Numbered from the stretch's first letter, positions 1-8,664 are shown. The stretch: DNA of 64,000 bases from FEN-1191 sp964528845 (GCA_964528845.1 CAZGVE010000003.1:68206-132205), one strand, 5' to 3'. Numbers and translations are program-made. Notes: generated by a model not told the origin, from the letters alone.

Positions 1-246
1 CGCTGCGTGCTCGCGCTGGTGCGGCACCCGGAGGATCCCGCCCCGCTGCTCGCCGAGGGTGCCTGGGAAGGTCAGATCGCGCTCGCGCCAGCCGGCACCG
101 GAGGCTTCGGCTACGACCCGCTGTTCGTGCCGCGCGGGTTCGACCAGACGGTGGCTCAGCTGCCCCTCGTCATCAAGAACCGTCTGAGCCACCGGGCTGT
201 CGCGCTGGCGCTGCTGGTGCGCGAGTTATCCGGTGCCGGCAGCTGA
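1..246 (+). CDS. rdgB: RdgB/HAM1 non-canonical purine NTP pyrophosphatase, C-terminal part
   Basis: The gene runs in from before the window; only the last 81 residues are visible. The family hydrolyses XTP, dITP and ITP to the monophosphate and pyrophosphate in the cytoplasm, keeping deaminated purines out of DNA. The visible part carries the family motif GTGGFGYDPLFVP (about residues 31-43 of the fragment) and the C-terminal KNRLSHRAVAL segment, which corresponds to the conserved K-x-x-x-S-H-R base-recognition region. The stop codon overlaps the start of hemW by 14 bp, and rdgB-hemW is a common gammaproteobacterial gene pair, so the two are probably co-transcribed. The 5' end cannot be assigned. 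Confidence 0.93.
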   Translation, partial: RCVLALVRHPEDPAPLLAEGAWEGQIALAPAGTGGFGYDPLFVPRGFDQTVAQLPLVIKNRLSHRAVALALLVRELSGAGS

Positions 247-1429
247 ACCCGACGCGGATCTGCCGCTCGCGCTGTACGTGCATTTCCCATGGTGCGTGCG
301 CAAGTGCCCGTACTGCGATTTCAATTCCCACGCGTTGCAGGAGGCGTTGCCGGAGCAGGCCTATGTCGCAGCGCTGCTCGCAGACCTTGCCACGGAACTC
401 CCGCGCGTGTCGGGGCGAGCGATCCGCAGCATTTTTCTGGGCGGGGGCACGCCGAGCCTGTTCTCGCCGGATGGGATCGCTCGCCTGCTCGAGGGCGTCG
501 GCGCCCGGCTTCCGGTGTCCGCGGATGCGGAGATCACGCTCGAGGCCAATCCGGGCACGATCGAGCGTGGGCGCTTTGCGGACTATCGCGGCGCTGGCGT
601 TACCCGGGTGTCGCTCGGGGCGCAGAGCTTCGATCCGGAGCACCTGAAAGTGCTCGGCCGCATCCACGACGCCCAGGACACCCGGCGCGCCGTCGATGAA
701 CTGGCGGGGGCAGGGATAGAGAATTTCAACCTCGACCTGATGTATGCGCTGCCCGGACAGACGCAGGAGCAGGCGCTGTCCGATGTCGAAGCGGCGATCG
801 CACTTGCACCAGCGCACATTTCGCATTACCAGCTGACGCTCGAACCCGGTACGGTGTTCAGCGGGCGACCGCCGGCGGGAATGCCCGATCCCGATGCGGC
901 GGCCGACATGCAGCTGCGCTGCCAGGCGTCTCTCGCGCGCGCCGGGTACGCCCAGTATGAAGTCTCCGCCTACGCCCGTACCGGACGACGCTGCCGGCAC
1001 AATCTCAACTACTGGCAGTTCGGTGACTACCTCGGAATCGGTGCCGGCGCACACGGCAAGCTGAGCAGGCGACGCGGGGCCGGGCTGCTGGTCGAACGCA
1101 GTGCGCGTCCGCGCGAGCCGCGCCGCTATGTGGCGGCAGTTTCGATGACGGACGGCGCACCCGGATGGCGTGAGGTGCCGATCGCTGAACTGCCATTCGA
1201 GTTCATGATGAATGCGCTGCGGCTGGTCGAGGGATTCCAGGAGCGTGAGTTCGAGGAGCGCACGGGTCTGGGATGCGCCGTGATTGCCGAAGCTCTCGGG
1301 CGCGCAGCGAGGCGCGGACTGATCGGGCGGGAGGGCGCGCGCTGGCGCGCCACGCCCGGCGGCTTCGATTTCCTGAACGACCTGCTGGCCGAGTTCCTCG
1401 GCGAGCCGCCGCAATCCCGCGCCCGCTGA
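233..1429 (+). CDS. hemW: Radical SAM protein HemW (heme chaperone, formerly called oxygen-independent coproporphyrinogen oxidase-like)
   Basis: 398 residues, the usual family length. The radical SAM cluster motif CxxxCxxC is at Cys21, Cys25 and Cys28 (CVRKCPYCDFNSH), followed by a GGGTPS S-adenosylmethionine-binding motif near residue 64 and a HemN-type C-terminal domain. HemW proteins bind heme and are thought to deliver it to respiratory enzymes; they lack the extra N-terminal features of true HemN coproporphyrinogen dehydrogenase, as does this protein. No in-frame ATG precedes the motif, so translation starts at GTG 233 inside the 3' end of rdgB, which implies translational coupling. The call as HemW rather than HemN rests on length, the N-terminus and the rdgB neighbour. 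Confidence 0.92.
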   Translation: MPAAEPDADLPLALYVHFPWCVRKCPYCDFNSHALQEALPEQAYVAALLADLATELPRVSGRAIRSIFLGGGTPSLFSPDGIARLLEGVGARLPVSADAEITLEANPGTIERGRFADYRGAGVTRVSLGAQSFDPEHLKVLGRIHDAQDTRRAVDELAGAGIENFNLDLMYALPGQTQEQALSDVEAAIALAPAHISHYQLTLEPGTVFSGRPPAGMPDPDAAADMQLRCQASLARAGYAQYEVSAYARTGRRCRHNLNYWQFGDYLGIGAGAHGKLSRRRGAGLLVERSARPREPRRYVAAVSMTDGAPGWREVPIAELPFEFMMNALRLVEGFQEREFEERTGLGCAVIAEALGRAARRGLIGREGARWRATPGGFDFLNDLLAEFLGEPPQSRAR

Positions 1430-1446
1430 GGATTCCGTGACCGGTT

Positions 1447-1455
1447 TTATACACA
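1447..1455 (+). promoter_or_regulatory. DnaA box (TTATACACA)
   Basis: Exact match to the consensus TTATNCACA, just 18 bp after the hemW stop. On its own this 9-mer could be chance; its weight comes from the two perfect boxes at 1638-1660. Confidence 0.45.
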
Positions 1456-1637
1456 GCACCGGTCGGCCGCGCCATTAAATTAGCCGATTACGTCTCATTT
1501 CACGGAACCCGCTCGATGATGGGGATGTAACACATTGAATTCTTAGGCTGAAACTTACTGGTCATTTTTTGTACAAGATGGCAATTATGCATTCCAGGCG
1601 CACTTTCGGACCTGCGGCCGGGTCCTTACGCACAGAG

Positions 1638-1660
1638 TTATCCACAGATTCTGTGGATAA
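1638..1660. promoter_or_regulatory. Convergent pair of perfect DnaA boxes in a 10-3-10 inverted repeat
   Basis: TTATCCACA at 1638-1646 on the plus strand and its exact complement TGTGGATAA at 1652-1660 form a perfect inverted repeat with 10-bp arms and a 3-bp centre. Each half is the strongest known DnaA-binding sequence. The site lies about 170 bp upstream of rpmE. A role in DnaA titration, DnaA reactivation or transcriptional control is possible. The absence of dnaA, dnaN, rpmH or mnmG nearby argues against the main replication origin. Confidence 0.6.
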
Positions 1661-1832
1661 TCCTCATCGCCGGTCGGGGCGGTCGCCGGGAGCAGCGGCG
1701 AACCGGACCAGACCCCTTGTGAGCAGCGAAACTTGGGGCTAGACTTCGCGCCCTTTTTTCCCGCACCAGCACAGCGGGCGGTCCGCCGAAACGGCAGCCG
1801 GCAGCTCCCTTTGAATTCAGGGGTAAGTGTCC

Positions 1833-2048
1833 ATGAAAGCGTCGATCCATCCGGAATACAAAGCCATCCAGGTCACCTGCAGCTGTGGCAACAGCTTCGA
1901 GACCCGCTCCACGATCGGCCATGATCTGAATCTCGAGGTCTGCTCGAGCTGCCATCCGTTCTACACGGGCAAGCAGAAGATGGTCGACACCGCCGGCCGG
2001 GTCGACAAGTTCCGCAAGAAGTACGCAGCTCACGCCGGCGCGCGCTGA
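1833..2048 (+). CDS. rpmE: 50S ribosomal protein L31, zinc-binding (C+) type
   Basis: 71 residues. The protein binds the central protuberance of the large ribosomal subunit and helps bridge the subunits. The four zinc ligands of the C+ form are present as C16-x-C18 and C37-x-x-C40, so this is the zinc-containing paralogue rather than the zinc-free YkgM type. The ATG at 1833 is preferred to the GTG at 1827 because it gives the canonical MKxxIHPxY start and has an AGGGG ribosome-binding sequence about ten bases upstream. It is a single-gene unit between the DnaA-box region and gltA. Confidence 0.97.
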   Translation: MKASIHPEYKAIQVTCSCGNSFETRSTIGHDLNLEVCSSCHPFYTGKQKMVDTAGRVDKFRKKYAAHAGAR

Positions 2049-2216
2049 GCGCGATCCGGCATCGCGCCGCGCCGCTGCGGGGCGCATCGAACTTCCGAGC
2101 GCTGCCGCGGGGAATCCGTCCCCGCTGCCGTGTCGCAGTGCCTTGATTCCGCGCAGCGTCCATGTAAATCTGCTTTGGCAGCCGCGGCAGTCTGCTGCCT
2201 GCTAAGGATCCGTAGG

Positions 2217-3521
2217 ATGAGCGCCAAGAAGTTCGACCTGAGCAACCCTGCGACCGGGCTCACGACGGAGTTGCCGGTGCGATCCGGCACCATCGGCCCC
2301 GACGTGCTGGACATCTCCGCGATCGCCAAGGACCACGGGGTATTCACCTTCGATCCGGCCTTCGGCGTCACGGCCAGCTGCGAGAGCAGGATCACCTACA
2401 TCGACGGCGATGCCGGCATCCTGCTGTACCGCGGCTACCCGGTGGAGCAGCTCGCGGAGAAGAGCAATTTCATGGAGGTGTCTTACCTGCTGATCTACGG
2501 CGAACTGCCGAGTGCGAAGCAGCTGCAGGACTTCACGACCAGCATCACGCGCCATACGATGATCAACGAGTCGTTGCTGCGCTTCTTCAACGGCTTCTAC
2601 CACAACGCCCATCCGATGGCGATGGTGTCGGCGGTGGTGGCATCGATGTCGGCGTTCTACCACGATTCCATGGACATCCACGATGCGCGGCACCGCGAGA
2701 TCTTCTCGCACCGCATCGTGGCCAAGCTCCCGACCATCGCAGCGGCCGCGCACAAGCACTCGCTCGGCCAGCCCTTCATCTATCCGCGCAACGACCTGGA
2801 CTACTGCTCGAACCTGCTGAACATGTTCTTCGCAGTGCCGTGCGAGGGCTACCAGGTCGACCCGGTCGCGGCCAAGGCGCTGGACCTGCTGTTCATCCTG
2901 CATGCGGACCACGAGCAGAACGCGAGCACGTCGACCGTGCGGCTGGCAGGCAGCACCGGTGCGAATCCGTATGCGGCGATCTCGGCCGGTGTCGCCGCGC
3001 TGTGGGGCCCCGCGCACGGCGGCGCGAACGAGGCGGTGCTGTCGATGCTCGAGGAGATCGGCACGGTCGAGAACATTCCGAAGTACCTCGCGATGGCCAA
3101 GGACAAGTCGAGCCACTTCCGGCTGATGGGCTTTGGTCACCGCGTCTACAAGAACTTCGATCCGCGCGCGAAGATCATTCGCGAGACCTGCCACGAGGTG
3201 CTGGCGAAGCTCGGCCGGACGGACAATCCGCTGTTCGAGCTGGCGCTGCGGCTCGAGGAGATCGCGCTCAAGGACGAGTATTTCGTATCCCGCAAGCTCT
3301 ATCCGAACGTGGATTTCTACTCCGGGATCATCTACAGCGCGCTCGGCATTCCGCGTTCGATGTTCACGGTGATGTTCGCGATCGCGCGCACCGCGGGCTG
3401 GGTCGCGCACTGGCTCGAGATGATCGGCGACCCGCATATGCGGATCGCGCGTCCGCGGCAGCTCTACACCGGCGCCCCGCCGCGCGATTACGTGGCTATC
3501 GCGCTGCGCAATCGTCCCTAG
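2217..3521 (+). CDS. gltA: Citrate synthase
   Basis: 434 residues, the length of the hexameric type II enzymes of Gram-negative bacteria. It condenses oxaloacetate and acetyl-CoA to citrate as the entry step of the TCA cycle. The catalytic set is visible: the His in WGPAHGGANEAV, the His in the signature GFGHRVYKNFDPRA, and the Asp in NVDFYSG. I place the start at ATG 2217 (MSAKKFDLSN), which follows an AAGGATCCGTAGG ribosome-binding region; an upstream in-frame GTG at 2130 would add an atypical 29-residue leader. It is monocistronic, and its end converges on a nucleotidyltransferase-like gene. Confidence 0.97.
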   Translation: MSAKKFDLSNPATGLTTELPVRSGTIGPDVLDISAIAKDHGVFTFDPAFGVTASCESRITYIDGDAGILLYRGYPVEQLAEKSNFMEVSYLLIYGELPSAKQLQDFTTSITRHTMINESLLRFFNGFYHNAHPMAMVSAVVASMSAFYHDSMDIHDARHREIFSHRIVAKLPTIAAAAHKHSLGQPFIYPRNDLDYCSNLLNMFFAVPCEGYQVDPVAAKALDLLFILHADHEQNASTSTVRLAGSTGANPYAAISAGVAALWGPAHGGANEAVLSMLEEIGTVENIPKYLAMAKDKSSHFRLMGFGHRVYKNFDPRAKIIRETCHEVLAKLGRTDNPLFELALRLEEIALKDEYFVSRKLYPNVDFYSGIIYSALGIPRSMFTVMFAIARTAGWVAHWLEMIGDPHMRIARPRQLYTGAPPRDYVAIALRNRP

Positions 3522-3532
3522 GAAGATTCTAA

Positions 3533-3550
3533 GGCCCTGGCTCTAGGGCC
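3533..3550. terminator. Short hairpin between convergent gltA and the downstream gene
   Basis: GGCCCT and AGGGCC form a 6-bp stem with a 6-base loop, 11 bp past the gltA stop and overlapping the stop codon of the minus-strand gene. No T-run follows in either direction, so it would be at best a weak or Rho-assisted bidirectional terminator. Confidence 0.3.
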
Positions 3551-4151
3551 CCAGCAGCGACTCCAGCTCTTCCGTATCGGCGCGCCGCATCGGCTTGCCG
3601 TCCACCGGACTGACTGGCGACTGCCGGATGCCATCCAGCGGGAACACGGTAGCGTCGATGCGTCGAGCGCCCACGCTGAAGCGCACCCCCGGATAGGCCT
3701 TGGTGCGCTCGGCATCGAGCCGCACGCGCCGCTCCGTGACCTCGTGCAGGACGCCCCGATCGATCAGCTGCAACGCCACGCTCTCCGGCCGGTCGGCAAA
3801 CACGTGCAGCTGGATGTCGGCGTGCTCGGTCGCGGTGCCGCTCAGCACCGAGCCGACCAGTCGCGGCTCGAATGCCGACAGCCAGTGCATCGCGTCGAGC
3901 GCCGCACGGCGTTGCGAATGCAGCGTCTGCTCATGGCCGGTCGCGTCGAACAGCCGCTGGTACTCGGCGAGCGCCTGCTCGATCTCGGTATTGCGGGGTA
4001 GCGCGCTTGCGTCCATGACCCCGAGCCGCTCCGCTGCCTTGCGCTTGGCGGTCAGGAAGTCATGGATGCCGTGCTCGGCCATGATGCGCGCCGCCTCCTG
4101 GGCGAGCGCGCGGCGCAGATTGCCGGAGCGGGGAGAAGCGCGGCGGTTCAT
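3543..4151 (-). CDS. Nucleotidyltransferase-fold protein of unknown role
   Basis: 202 residues. The middle of the protein has the pattern LVGSVLSGTATEHADIQLHV (about residues 99-118). It resembles the G-S-x(n)-G-x-A-x-x-S-D-I-D-L core of the polymerase-beta-type nucleotidyltransferase superfamily, although the second acidic residue is replaced (D-I-Q rather than D-I-D). The N-terminal half is helical and basic. Similar short proteins sit as conserved unknowns in other gammaproteobacteria, but I cannot name a substrate. The gene converges on gltA and reads away from mrcA, whose stop is 31 bp upstream, so it could be the distal gene of the mrcA transcript. Confidence 0.6.
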   Translation of the reverse strand: MNRRASPRSGNLRRALAQEAARIMAEHGIHDFLTAKRKAAERLGVMDASALPRNTEIEQALAEYQRLFDATGHEQTLHSQRRAALDAMHWLSAFEPRLVGSVLSGTATEHADIQLHVFADRPESVALQLIDRGVLHEVTERRVRLDAERTKAYPGVRFSVGARRIDATVFPLDGIRQSPVSPVDGKPMRRADTEELESLLGP

Positions 4152-4182
4152 CGGTCGATCGCCTCGTGAGCACTGGTGCCGG

Positions 4183-6696
4183 TCAGAACAGGGGTTCGGT
4201 GCCGCCTGCGGGATTCTGCGGTGACTGGCCTGGATTGACGATGCCGCCGTTCACCGCGAGCGGCAGGTGACCGTCCATGAAGGTTTCGTACATCGCTTCA
4301 CTCTCGTTCGGTCCAGCCACGGTGCCGGTACGCGGCGAGATGCGGACCGTCACCAACCCCGGAGGCAGCGGGCGCGCCAGGTCCGGCTGGCCGCGCAGTG
4401 CCTCGCGCATGAAATTGATCCAGATCGGCACTGCGGTGCGGCTACCTTCTTCGCCCTCGCCGAGCGGGCGCTCCTGGTCGAAGCCTACCCACACGGTCGC
4501 GACGATGCTGCGATTGAAGCCGTTGAACCAGGTGTCACGCGCCTCGTTCGTGGTACCGGTCTTGCCTGAGATGTCGCTGCGATGCAGTGCGAGTCCGGCG
4601 CGGATGCCGGTACCACGTTTGATCACGTCGGCCATGATGTCGTCCATCAGCCAGGCGTTCTGCGGCGAGATGATGCGCGGGGCCAGCCGGGAGGCGGGCA
4701 GATAGGGTGGTAGCGGATGAGCGGGTGCAAGGTCCGCATCGGGCGCCGCCGCCGCATTCGCGCTACCCACGGCCGGATCCGTGGCAGCCACCGGCGCCTC
4801 TACCGGCTGCACCGCGCCGCTCGCCGCCGCCGGCGCTTCACAGGCCTCGCACACTTCCTTCGGCGCCGGCTGGTACACCACCTCGCCGGCGGCGTTCTCG
4901 ATCCGGTCGATGAAGTACGACTCGACCCGGTAGCCGCCGTTCGCGAACGCCGCATACGCCGCGACCATCTGCAGCGGAGTCGCGGGCAGGCTGCCTAAGG
5001 CCACGGTCAGATCGTGGGGCATCTCCTGCGGATTGAATCCGAACTTCGACGCGTAGTCGATCGCCGCGTCGACGCCGAGCTGCCGCACCACGCGTATCGT
5101 CACGAGATTGCGCGAGTGCACCAGCGCCTCGCGCAGGCGCATCGGACCTTCGAAGCCCTTCTCGTTGTTCTCAGGCCTCCACGTGCGCTCCTGGCCGGTG
5201 TCGTCGTAGACGATCGGCGCGTCCATCACGATGCTGGCCGGCGTGAAGCCGTTCTCCAGCGCGGCGGAATACAGGAACGGCTTGAAGCCGGATCCCGGCT
5301 GGCGCCGGGCCTGGGTCGCGCGGTTGAATTTGTTGTCGAAGTAATCGAAGCCACCGACCAGGGCGGCGACCGCGCCGTCGTTCGGGTCCATGGCCACCAG
5401 CGCCCCCTGCGCTTCCGGCTGCTGCGCGAGCTGCGCCTGGCCGCTGCCGTTGGTGACCACGTACACCACATCGCCGCGGCGCAGCACTTCCTCGGCCTGC
5501 TTCGGCGCCGGTCCCGTGCGTGTATCGGAAAGCCGCCTGCGGGCCCACGACAGCCCGTCCCAGTCGATCTGCGCCAGACCCATGCCGCGCACATAGACTC
5601 GCGCGGCCTCGGGCGCGACCGAGAGCACGACCGCGGCGTGCAGCAGGCCGATATCCGGGATCTCGCCGATCGCGGCATCGAGCCGGGTATTGGTCGCGCG
5701 CTCATCGACGCTGATCTGCTTGAGGGGTCCGCGATAGCCGTGCCGGCGGTCGTACTCGATGAGCCCGACGCTCACGGCGCGATTGGCCGCGGTCTGCAGC
5801 CGCCCATCGATCGTCGTGTAGACACGGTATCCCTGGTTGACTGCGTCCTCGCCGTAGCGCGCGATCACGTCGGCCCGTGCCATCTCGGCCACGTAGGGCG
5901 CATCGAGCGCGGTCAGGATGCCATGGTCGTGCGCCTCGACCGGTTCGGCGCCGGAGCGCGCCGCGGTGGCCGCATCGATGTAGCCGAGCTTCTGCATCTG
6001 CGAGAGCACGTAGCGGCGCCGGTTCTGCGCCGCGCGCGAATTGGTGATCGGATTGAAGCGCGAGGGCGCCTGGGGTATGCCCGCCAGCGTCGCGGCCTCG
6101 GCGACCGAGAGCCGGTCGAGCTCCTTGCCAAAATAGGTCTCGGCGGCCGCGGCGACACCGTATGAGCGCTGACCCAGGAAAATCACGTTCAGATAGGTGC
6201 TGAGGATCTGCTCCTTGTTGAACTCATGTTCCATCCGGTAAGTCAGGAAGATCTCCTGCAGCTTGCGCCGGATGGTCTTGTCGAAGGTCAGGAACATGTT
6301 GCGCGCGGCCTGCATCGTGATCGTGCTCGCGCCCTGTGAGAAATCGCCCGATGTCAGGTCCACGAGCGCGGCGCGCAGCACCCCGCTGTAGTCGAAGCCA
6401 TGGTGCGTATAGAAGCGCTGGTCCTCGGCGGCGACAAAGGCCTCGCGCACCAGCACCGGGATGTCCTCGTAGGCGACCGGAACCCGCCGCTTCTCGCCGA
6501 TCTGGGCGATCAGGTCACCGCTGCGGCTGAAGATCCGCAGCGGCACCGGCAGGCTGCCGCTGCGCATCGCATCGACCGTCGGCAGTGAAGGCTCGAGGTA
6601 GACGTAGCTCGCGATCAGCGCATAGGCCAGCAGTGAACTGCCGAGCACGACACCCAGTGCCAACAGGCCGAGCACGCGAACTGTGCCGATCTTCAC
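4183..6696 (-). CDS. mrcA: Penicillin-binding protein 1A (bifunctional transglycosylase/transpeptidase)
   Basis: 837 residues, normal for class A PBPs. An N-terminal membrane anchor (about residues 7-30) is followed by a GT51 glycosyltransferase domain with the motifs EDQRFYTHHG, GASTITMQAARN and RRKLQEIF. An inserted OB-like region comes next, then a transpeptidase domain with SxxK in GSGFKPF, SRN and KTGTTNE. It polymerises and cross-links peptidoglycan at the outer face of the inner membrane. The start is GTG 6696. It is transcribed divergently from pilM, the standard order in gammaproteobacteria. A proline/alanine-rich insert before the KTG motif (about residues 640-690) is variable in the family. 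Confidence 0.95.
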   Translation of the reverse strand: MKIGTVRVLGLLALGVVLGSSLLAYALIASYVYLEPSLPTVDAMRSGSLPVPLRIFSRSGDLIAQIGEKRRVPVAYEDIPVLVREAFVAAEDQRFYTHHGFDYSGVLRAALVDLTSGDFSQGASTITMQAARNMFLTFDKTIRRKLQEIFLTYRMEHEFNKEQILSTYLNVIFLGQRSYGVAAAAETYFGKELDRLSVAEAATLAGIPQAPSRFNPITNSRAAQNRRRYVLSQMQKLGYIDAATAARSGAEPVEAHDHGILTALDAPYVAEMARADVIARYGEDAVNQGYRVYTTIDGRLQTAANRAVSVGLIEYDRRHGYRGPLKQISVDERATNTRLDAAIGEIPDIGLLHAAVVLSVAPEAARVYVRGMGLAQIDWDGLSWARRRLSDTRTGPAPKQAEEVLRRGDVVYVVTNGSGQAQLAQQPEAQGALVAMDPNDGAVAALVGGFDYFDNKFNRATQARRQPGSGFKPFLYSAALENGFTPASIVMDAPIVYDDTGQERTWRPENNEKGFEGPMRLREALVHSRNLVTIRVVRQLGVDAAIDYASKFGFNPQEMPHDLTVALGSLPATPLQMVAAYAAFANGGYRVESYFIDRIENAAGEVVYQPAPKEVCEACEAPAAASGAVQPVEAPVAATDPAVGSANAAAAPDADLAPAHPLPPYLPASRLAPRIISPQNAWLMDDIMADVIKRGTGIRAGLALHRSDISGKTGTTNEARDTWFNGFNRSIVATVWVGFDQERPLGEGEEGSRTAVPIWINFMREALRGQPDLARPLPPGLVTVRISPRTGTVAGPNESEAMYETFMDGHLPLAVNGGIVNPGQSPQNPAGGTEPLF

Positions 6697-6997
6697 CGAT
6701 TTCGTCTCAGCTCGGGGCTAGTGTGGGGCGGATGGTGACTAAGGGGATCCAAGGGGTACTCGGACGCGCGGCCAAGCATAGCAGCGGGGCAGGTCCGGTC
6801 GCGCTGGAGCGCCTGTCGCTTGCCGGCAACTGTAGAACTTAGAGTTGCATCACGGCTGGGGATTCCGTTAGCGGTTTAAGGTTAAGAGGAGATTTGCGGT
6901 CTTCCGTCGTATTTAACATTAGCTTGTACTATATTGCCGGCGAAAGCCGATATAAGATCCCAGAAAAGCACGTAGCCTACTGAAACGGAAGGAAAAA
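6697..6997. promoter_or_regulatory. Divergent promoter region between mrcA and pilM
   Basis: 301 bp with no credible gene. The right half (6875-6960) is clearly AT-richer and must contain the pilM promoter. No sigma-70 pair is convincing. GCCGATAT at 6946-6953 resembles the -10 of FliA-type promoters and has a half-matching TACTATAT 11 bp upstream, which is only suggestive. GGAAGGAAAAA directly before GTG 6998 is the pilM ribosome binding site. Confidence 0.5.
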
Positions 6998-8062
6998 GTG
7001 TTCCTATTCTCGCGTAAGTACCGCCCGTTGCTGGGATTGGACATAACGACATCCTCGATCAAGCTGATCGAACTTGCCACCGCGGGCGGTCAATATCGGG
7101 TGGAGTCCTACGCCGCCGAGCCGACGCCACCCAATGCGATGAACGAGAAGACGCTGGTGGATCCCGATGCGGTGGGGGAGGCGATTCGACGCGCGATCAA
7201 GCGCTCCGGCGCCAAGAGTCACGAGGTCGCGATCGCGATCAGCGGCGACGCGGCGATCACCAAGGTGATCCAGATGCCCCGCGGCCTGCGCGACTCGGAG
7301 CTCGAAGCGCAGGTCGAGATGCAGGCCGATCAGTACATCCCGTTCCCGATGGACGAAGTCAGCTACGACTATGACGTGCTTGGCGCGTCGGATCAGGAAG
7401 GCGACTCCATCGACGTGCTGCTGGTCGCCTCGCGTACCGAGAACGTCGAGCAGCGGCGCGCCGCGGTTGCCGCGGCCGGGCTCGAGGCCCGTATCGTGGA
7501 CGTCGAAGCGTTCGCGCTCGAGAACGCCTGCCGCCTGATGACCCACCAGATGCCCGACGGCGGCATCGACCGCAGCATCGCGGTGGTCGACTTCGGGGCG
7601 AGCAGCACGACCTTCAGCGTTCTGCGCAATCTGAAGGTGATTTATACCCGCGACTTCGCCTTCGGCGGCCAGCAGCTGACCGAGGAGATCATGCGTACCT
7701 ACGGCCTCTCGATCGAGGAGGCCGGACGTGCCAAGAAGGAAGGCGGGCTGCCCGGCAACTACCAGGCCGAAGTACTCGATCCGTTCATCGACGACATGAC
7801 CCAGCAGGTCAGCCGTTCGCTGCAGTTCTACCTCGCTTCCGGCAGCGGCCGCGAGCAGCCGGAGAAGATCCTGATCTGCGGGGGCTGCGCCAACATCCCC
7901 GGCGTCGCCGACGTGGTGCAGAGCCGGGTCGGCATCAGCGCTGAGCGCGGTGACCCGCTCGGCCAGATGAAGCTGTCCTCGCGCGCCCGCGCCCAGGCCG
8001 TGCAGCGCGACGCCACGGCCCTGCTCACCGCGTGCGGCCTCGCGCTGCGGAGCTTCGACTGA
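6998..8062 (+). CDS. pilM: Type IV pilus inner-membrane assembly protein PilM
   Basis: 354 residues, an FtsA/actin-like ATPase-fold cytoplasmic protein that binds the N-terminus of PilN and links the pilus motor to the alignment complex. The N-terminus LGLDITTSSIKLIEL is the phosphate-1 motif, and VVDFGASSTTFSV in the middle is phosphate-2. The start is GTG 6998, backed by GGAAGG eight bases upstream; the first residues (FLFSRKYRP) match the usual short leader before the actin-like core. It is the first gene of pilMNOPQ. Its stop overlaps the pilN start by one base. Confidence 0.96.
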   Translation: MFLFSRKYRPLLGLDITTSSIKLIELATAGGQYRVESYAAEPTPPNAMNEKTLVDPDAVGEAIRRAIKRSGAKSHEVAIAISGDAAITKVIQMPRGLRDSELEAQVEMQADQYIPFPMDEVSYDYDVLGASDQEGDSIDVLLVASRTENVEQRRAAVAAAGLEARIVDVEAFALENACRLMTHQMPDGGIDRSIAVVDFGASSTTFSVLRNLKVIYTRDFAFGGQQLTEEIMRTYGLSIEEAGRAKKEGGLPGNYQAEVLDPFIDDMTQQVSRSLQFYLASGSGREQPEKILICGGCANIPGVADVVQSRVGISAERGDPLGQMKLSSRARAQAVQRDATALLTACGLALRSFD

Positions 8063-8664
8063 TGCCACGCATCAACCTATTACCGTGGCGTGAACAGGAG
8101 CGGCGTGAGCGCAAGATGGCGTTCTTCGTCGCGCTCGGCATCGCCGCCGGTGTCGCCGCGGTGACGGCCTTCGCCGCCTACCTGCTGCTCGGCTCGATGA
8201 TCGACGCCCAGGAAGCACGCAACGACCGCCTGCGCGGCGAGATCAGGGTGCTCGACAAGCAGATCGAGGAGATCAACGACCTCGAGGCCCAGAAGCAGAA
8301 GTTCATCTCGCGCATGCAGATCATCGAGAAGCTGCAGCGCTCGCGTCCCGAGGTCGTGCACCTGTTCGACGAGCTGGTCAAGGCGATGCCGGACGGCACC
8401 TACCTGACGTCGGTGAAGCAGGACGGCGTCAAGCTCAAGCTCGAGGGCGTCGCGCAGTCCTCCACGCGCGTGTCCACGCTGATGCGCAACATTGCCGCCT
8501 CGCAGTGGCTGCGCAATCCCGAGCTCGAGGTCGTCGAGACGGCCAAGGACAACGTGGGCAGCCGCTTCGTGCTCGATGCCCAGCAGGTCAGCGCTACGAC
8601 CGAAGACGACACCGCGGCAGCGCCGAAGCGCCCGGTACGCCTCTCTTCCGGGAGCACGCGATGA
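8062..8664 (+). CDS. pilN: Type IV pilus assembly protein PilN
   Basis: 200 residues. It starts MPRINLLPWREQERRERK, where the INLLPWR segment is the PilM-docking motif of the family. One membrane helix (about 19-43), a coiled coil (about 50-85) and a periplasmic ferredoxin-like domain follow. It pairs with PilO in the inner membrane to form the alignment subcomplex. ATG 8062 overlaps the last base of the pilM stop and is chosen because it yields the conserved N-terminus. The C-terminal 20 residues are low-complexity and probably disordered. Confidence 0.96.
   Translation: MPRINLLPWREQERRERKMAFFVALGIAAGVAAVTAFAAYLLLGSMIDAQEARNDRLRGEIRVLDKQIEEINDLEAQKQKFISRMQIIEKLQRSRPEVVHLFDELVKAMPDGTYLTSVKQDGVKLKLEGVAQSSTRVSTLMRNIAASQWLRNPELEVVETAKDNVGSRFVLDAQQVSATTEDDTAAAPKRPVRLSSGSTR

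Larger units (their letters stand above)
1430..1832. other. 403-bp gene-free region with DnaA boxes, upstream of rpmE
   Basis: This is the longest non-coding stretch in the first half of the window and is visibly richer in A and T than its surroundings, especially at about 1475-1600. It contains one TTATACACA (1447-1455) and a convergent pair of TTATCCACA sites (1638-1660). I see no tRNA, riboswitch or terminator T-tract. The last 100 bases must hold the rpmE promoter and ribosome binding site, but no convincing -35/-10 pair stands out. Confidence 0.6.

Noticed and set aside
1438..1475. Intrinsic terminator for hemW
   Set aside because: No stable stem followed by a T-run; the TTTTAT here belongs to the DnaA-box-like TTATACACA.
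1430..1832. Main chromosomal replication origin
   Set aside because: Despite three DnaA boxes there is no dnaA, dnaN, rpmH, parAB or mnmG nearby and no set of AT-rich 13-mers that I can recognise.
2202..3437. 411-codon minus-strand frame opposite gltA
   Set aside because: Shadow of citrate synthase; no recognisable motif and an amino acid pattern typical of an antisense frame.
6893..6982. 29-codon frame starting at TTG 6893 behind GAGGAG in the mrcA-pilM gap
   Set aside because: Lies in the AT-rich promoter region, has no homology I recognise and could arise by chance.
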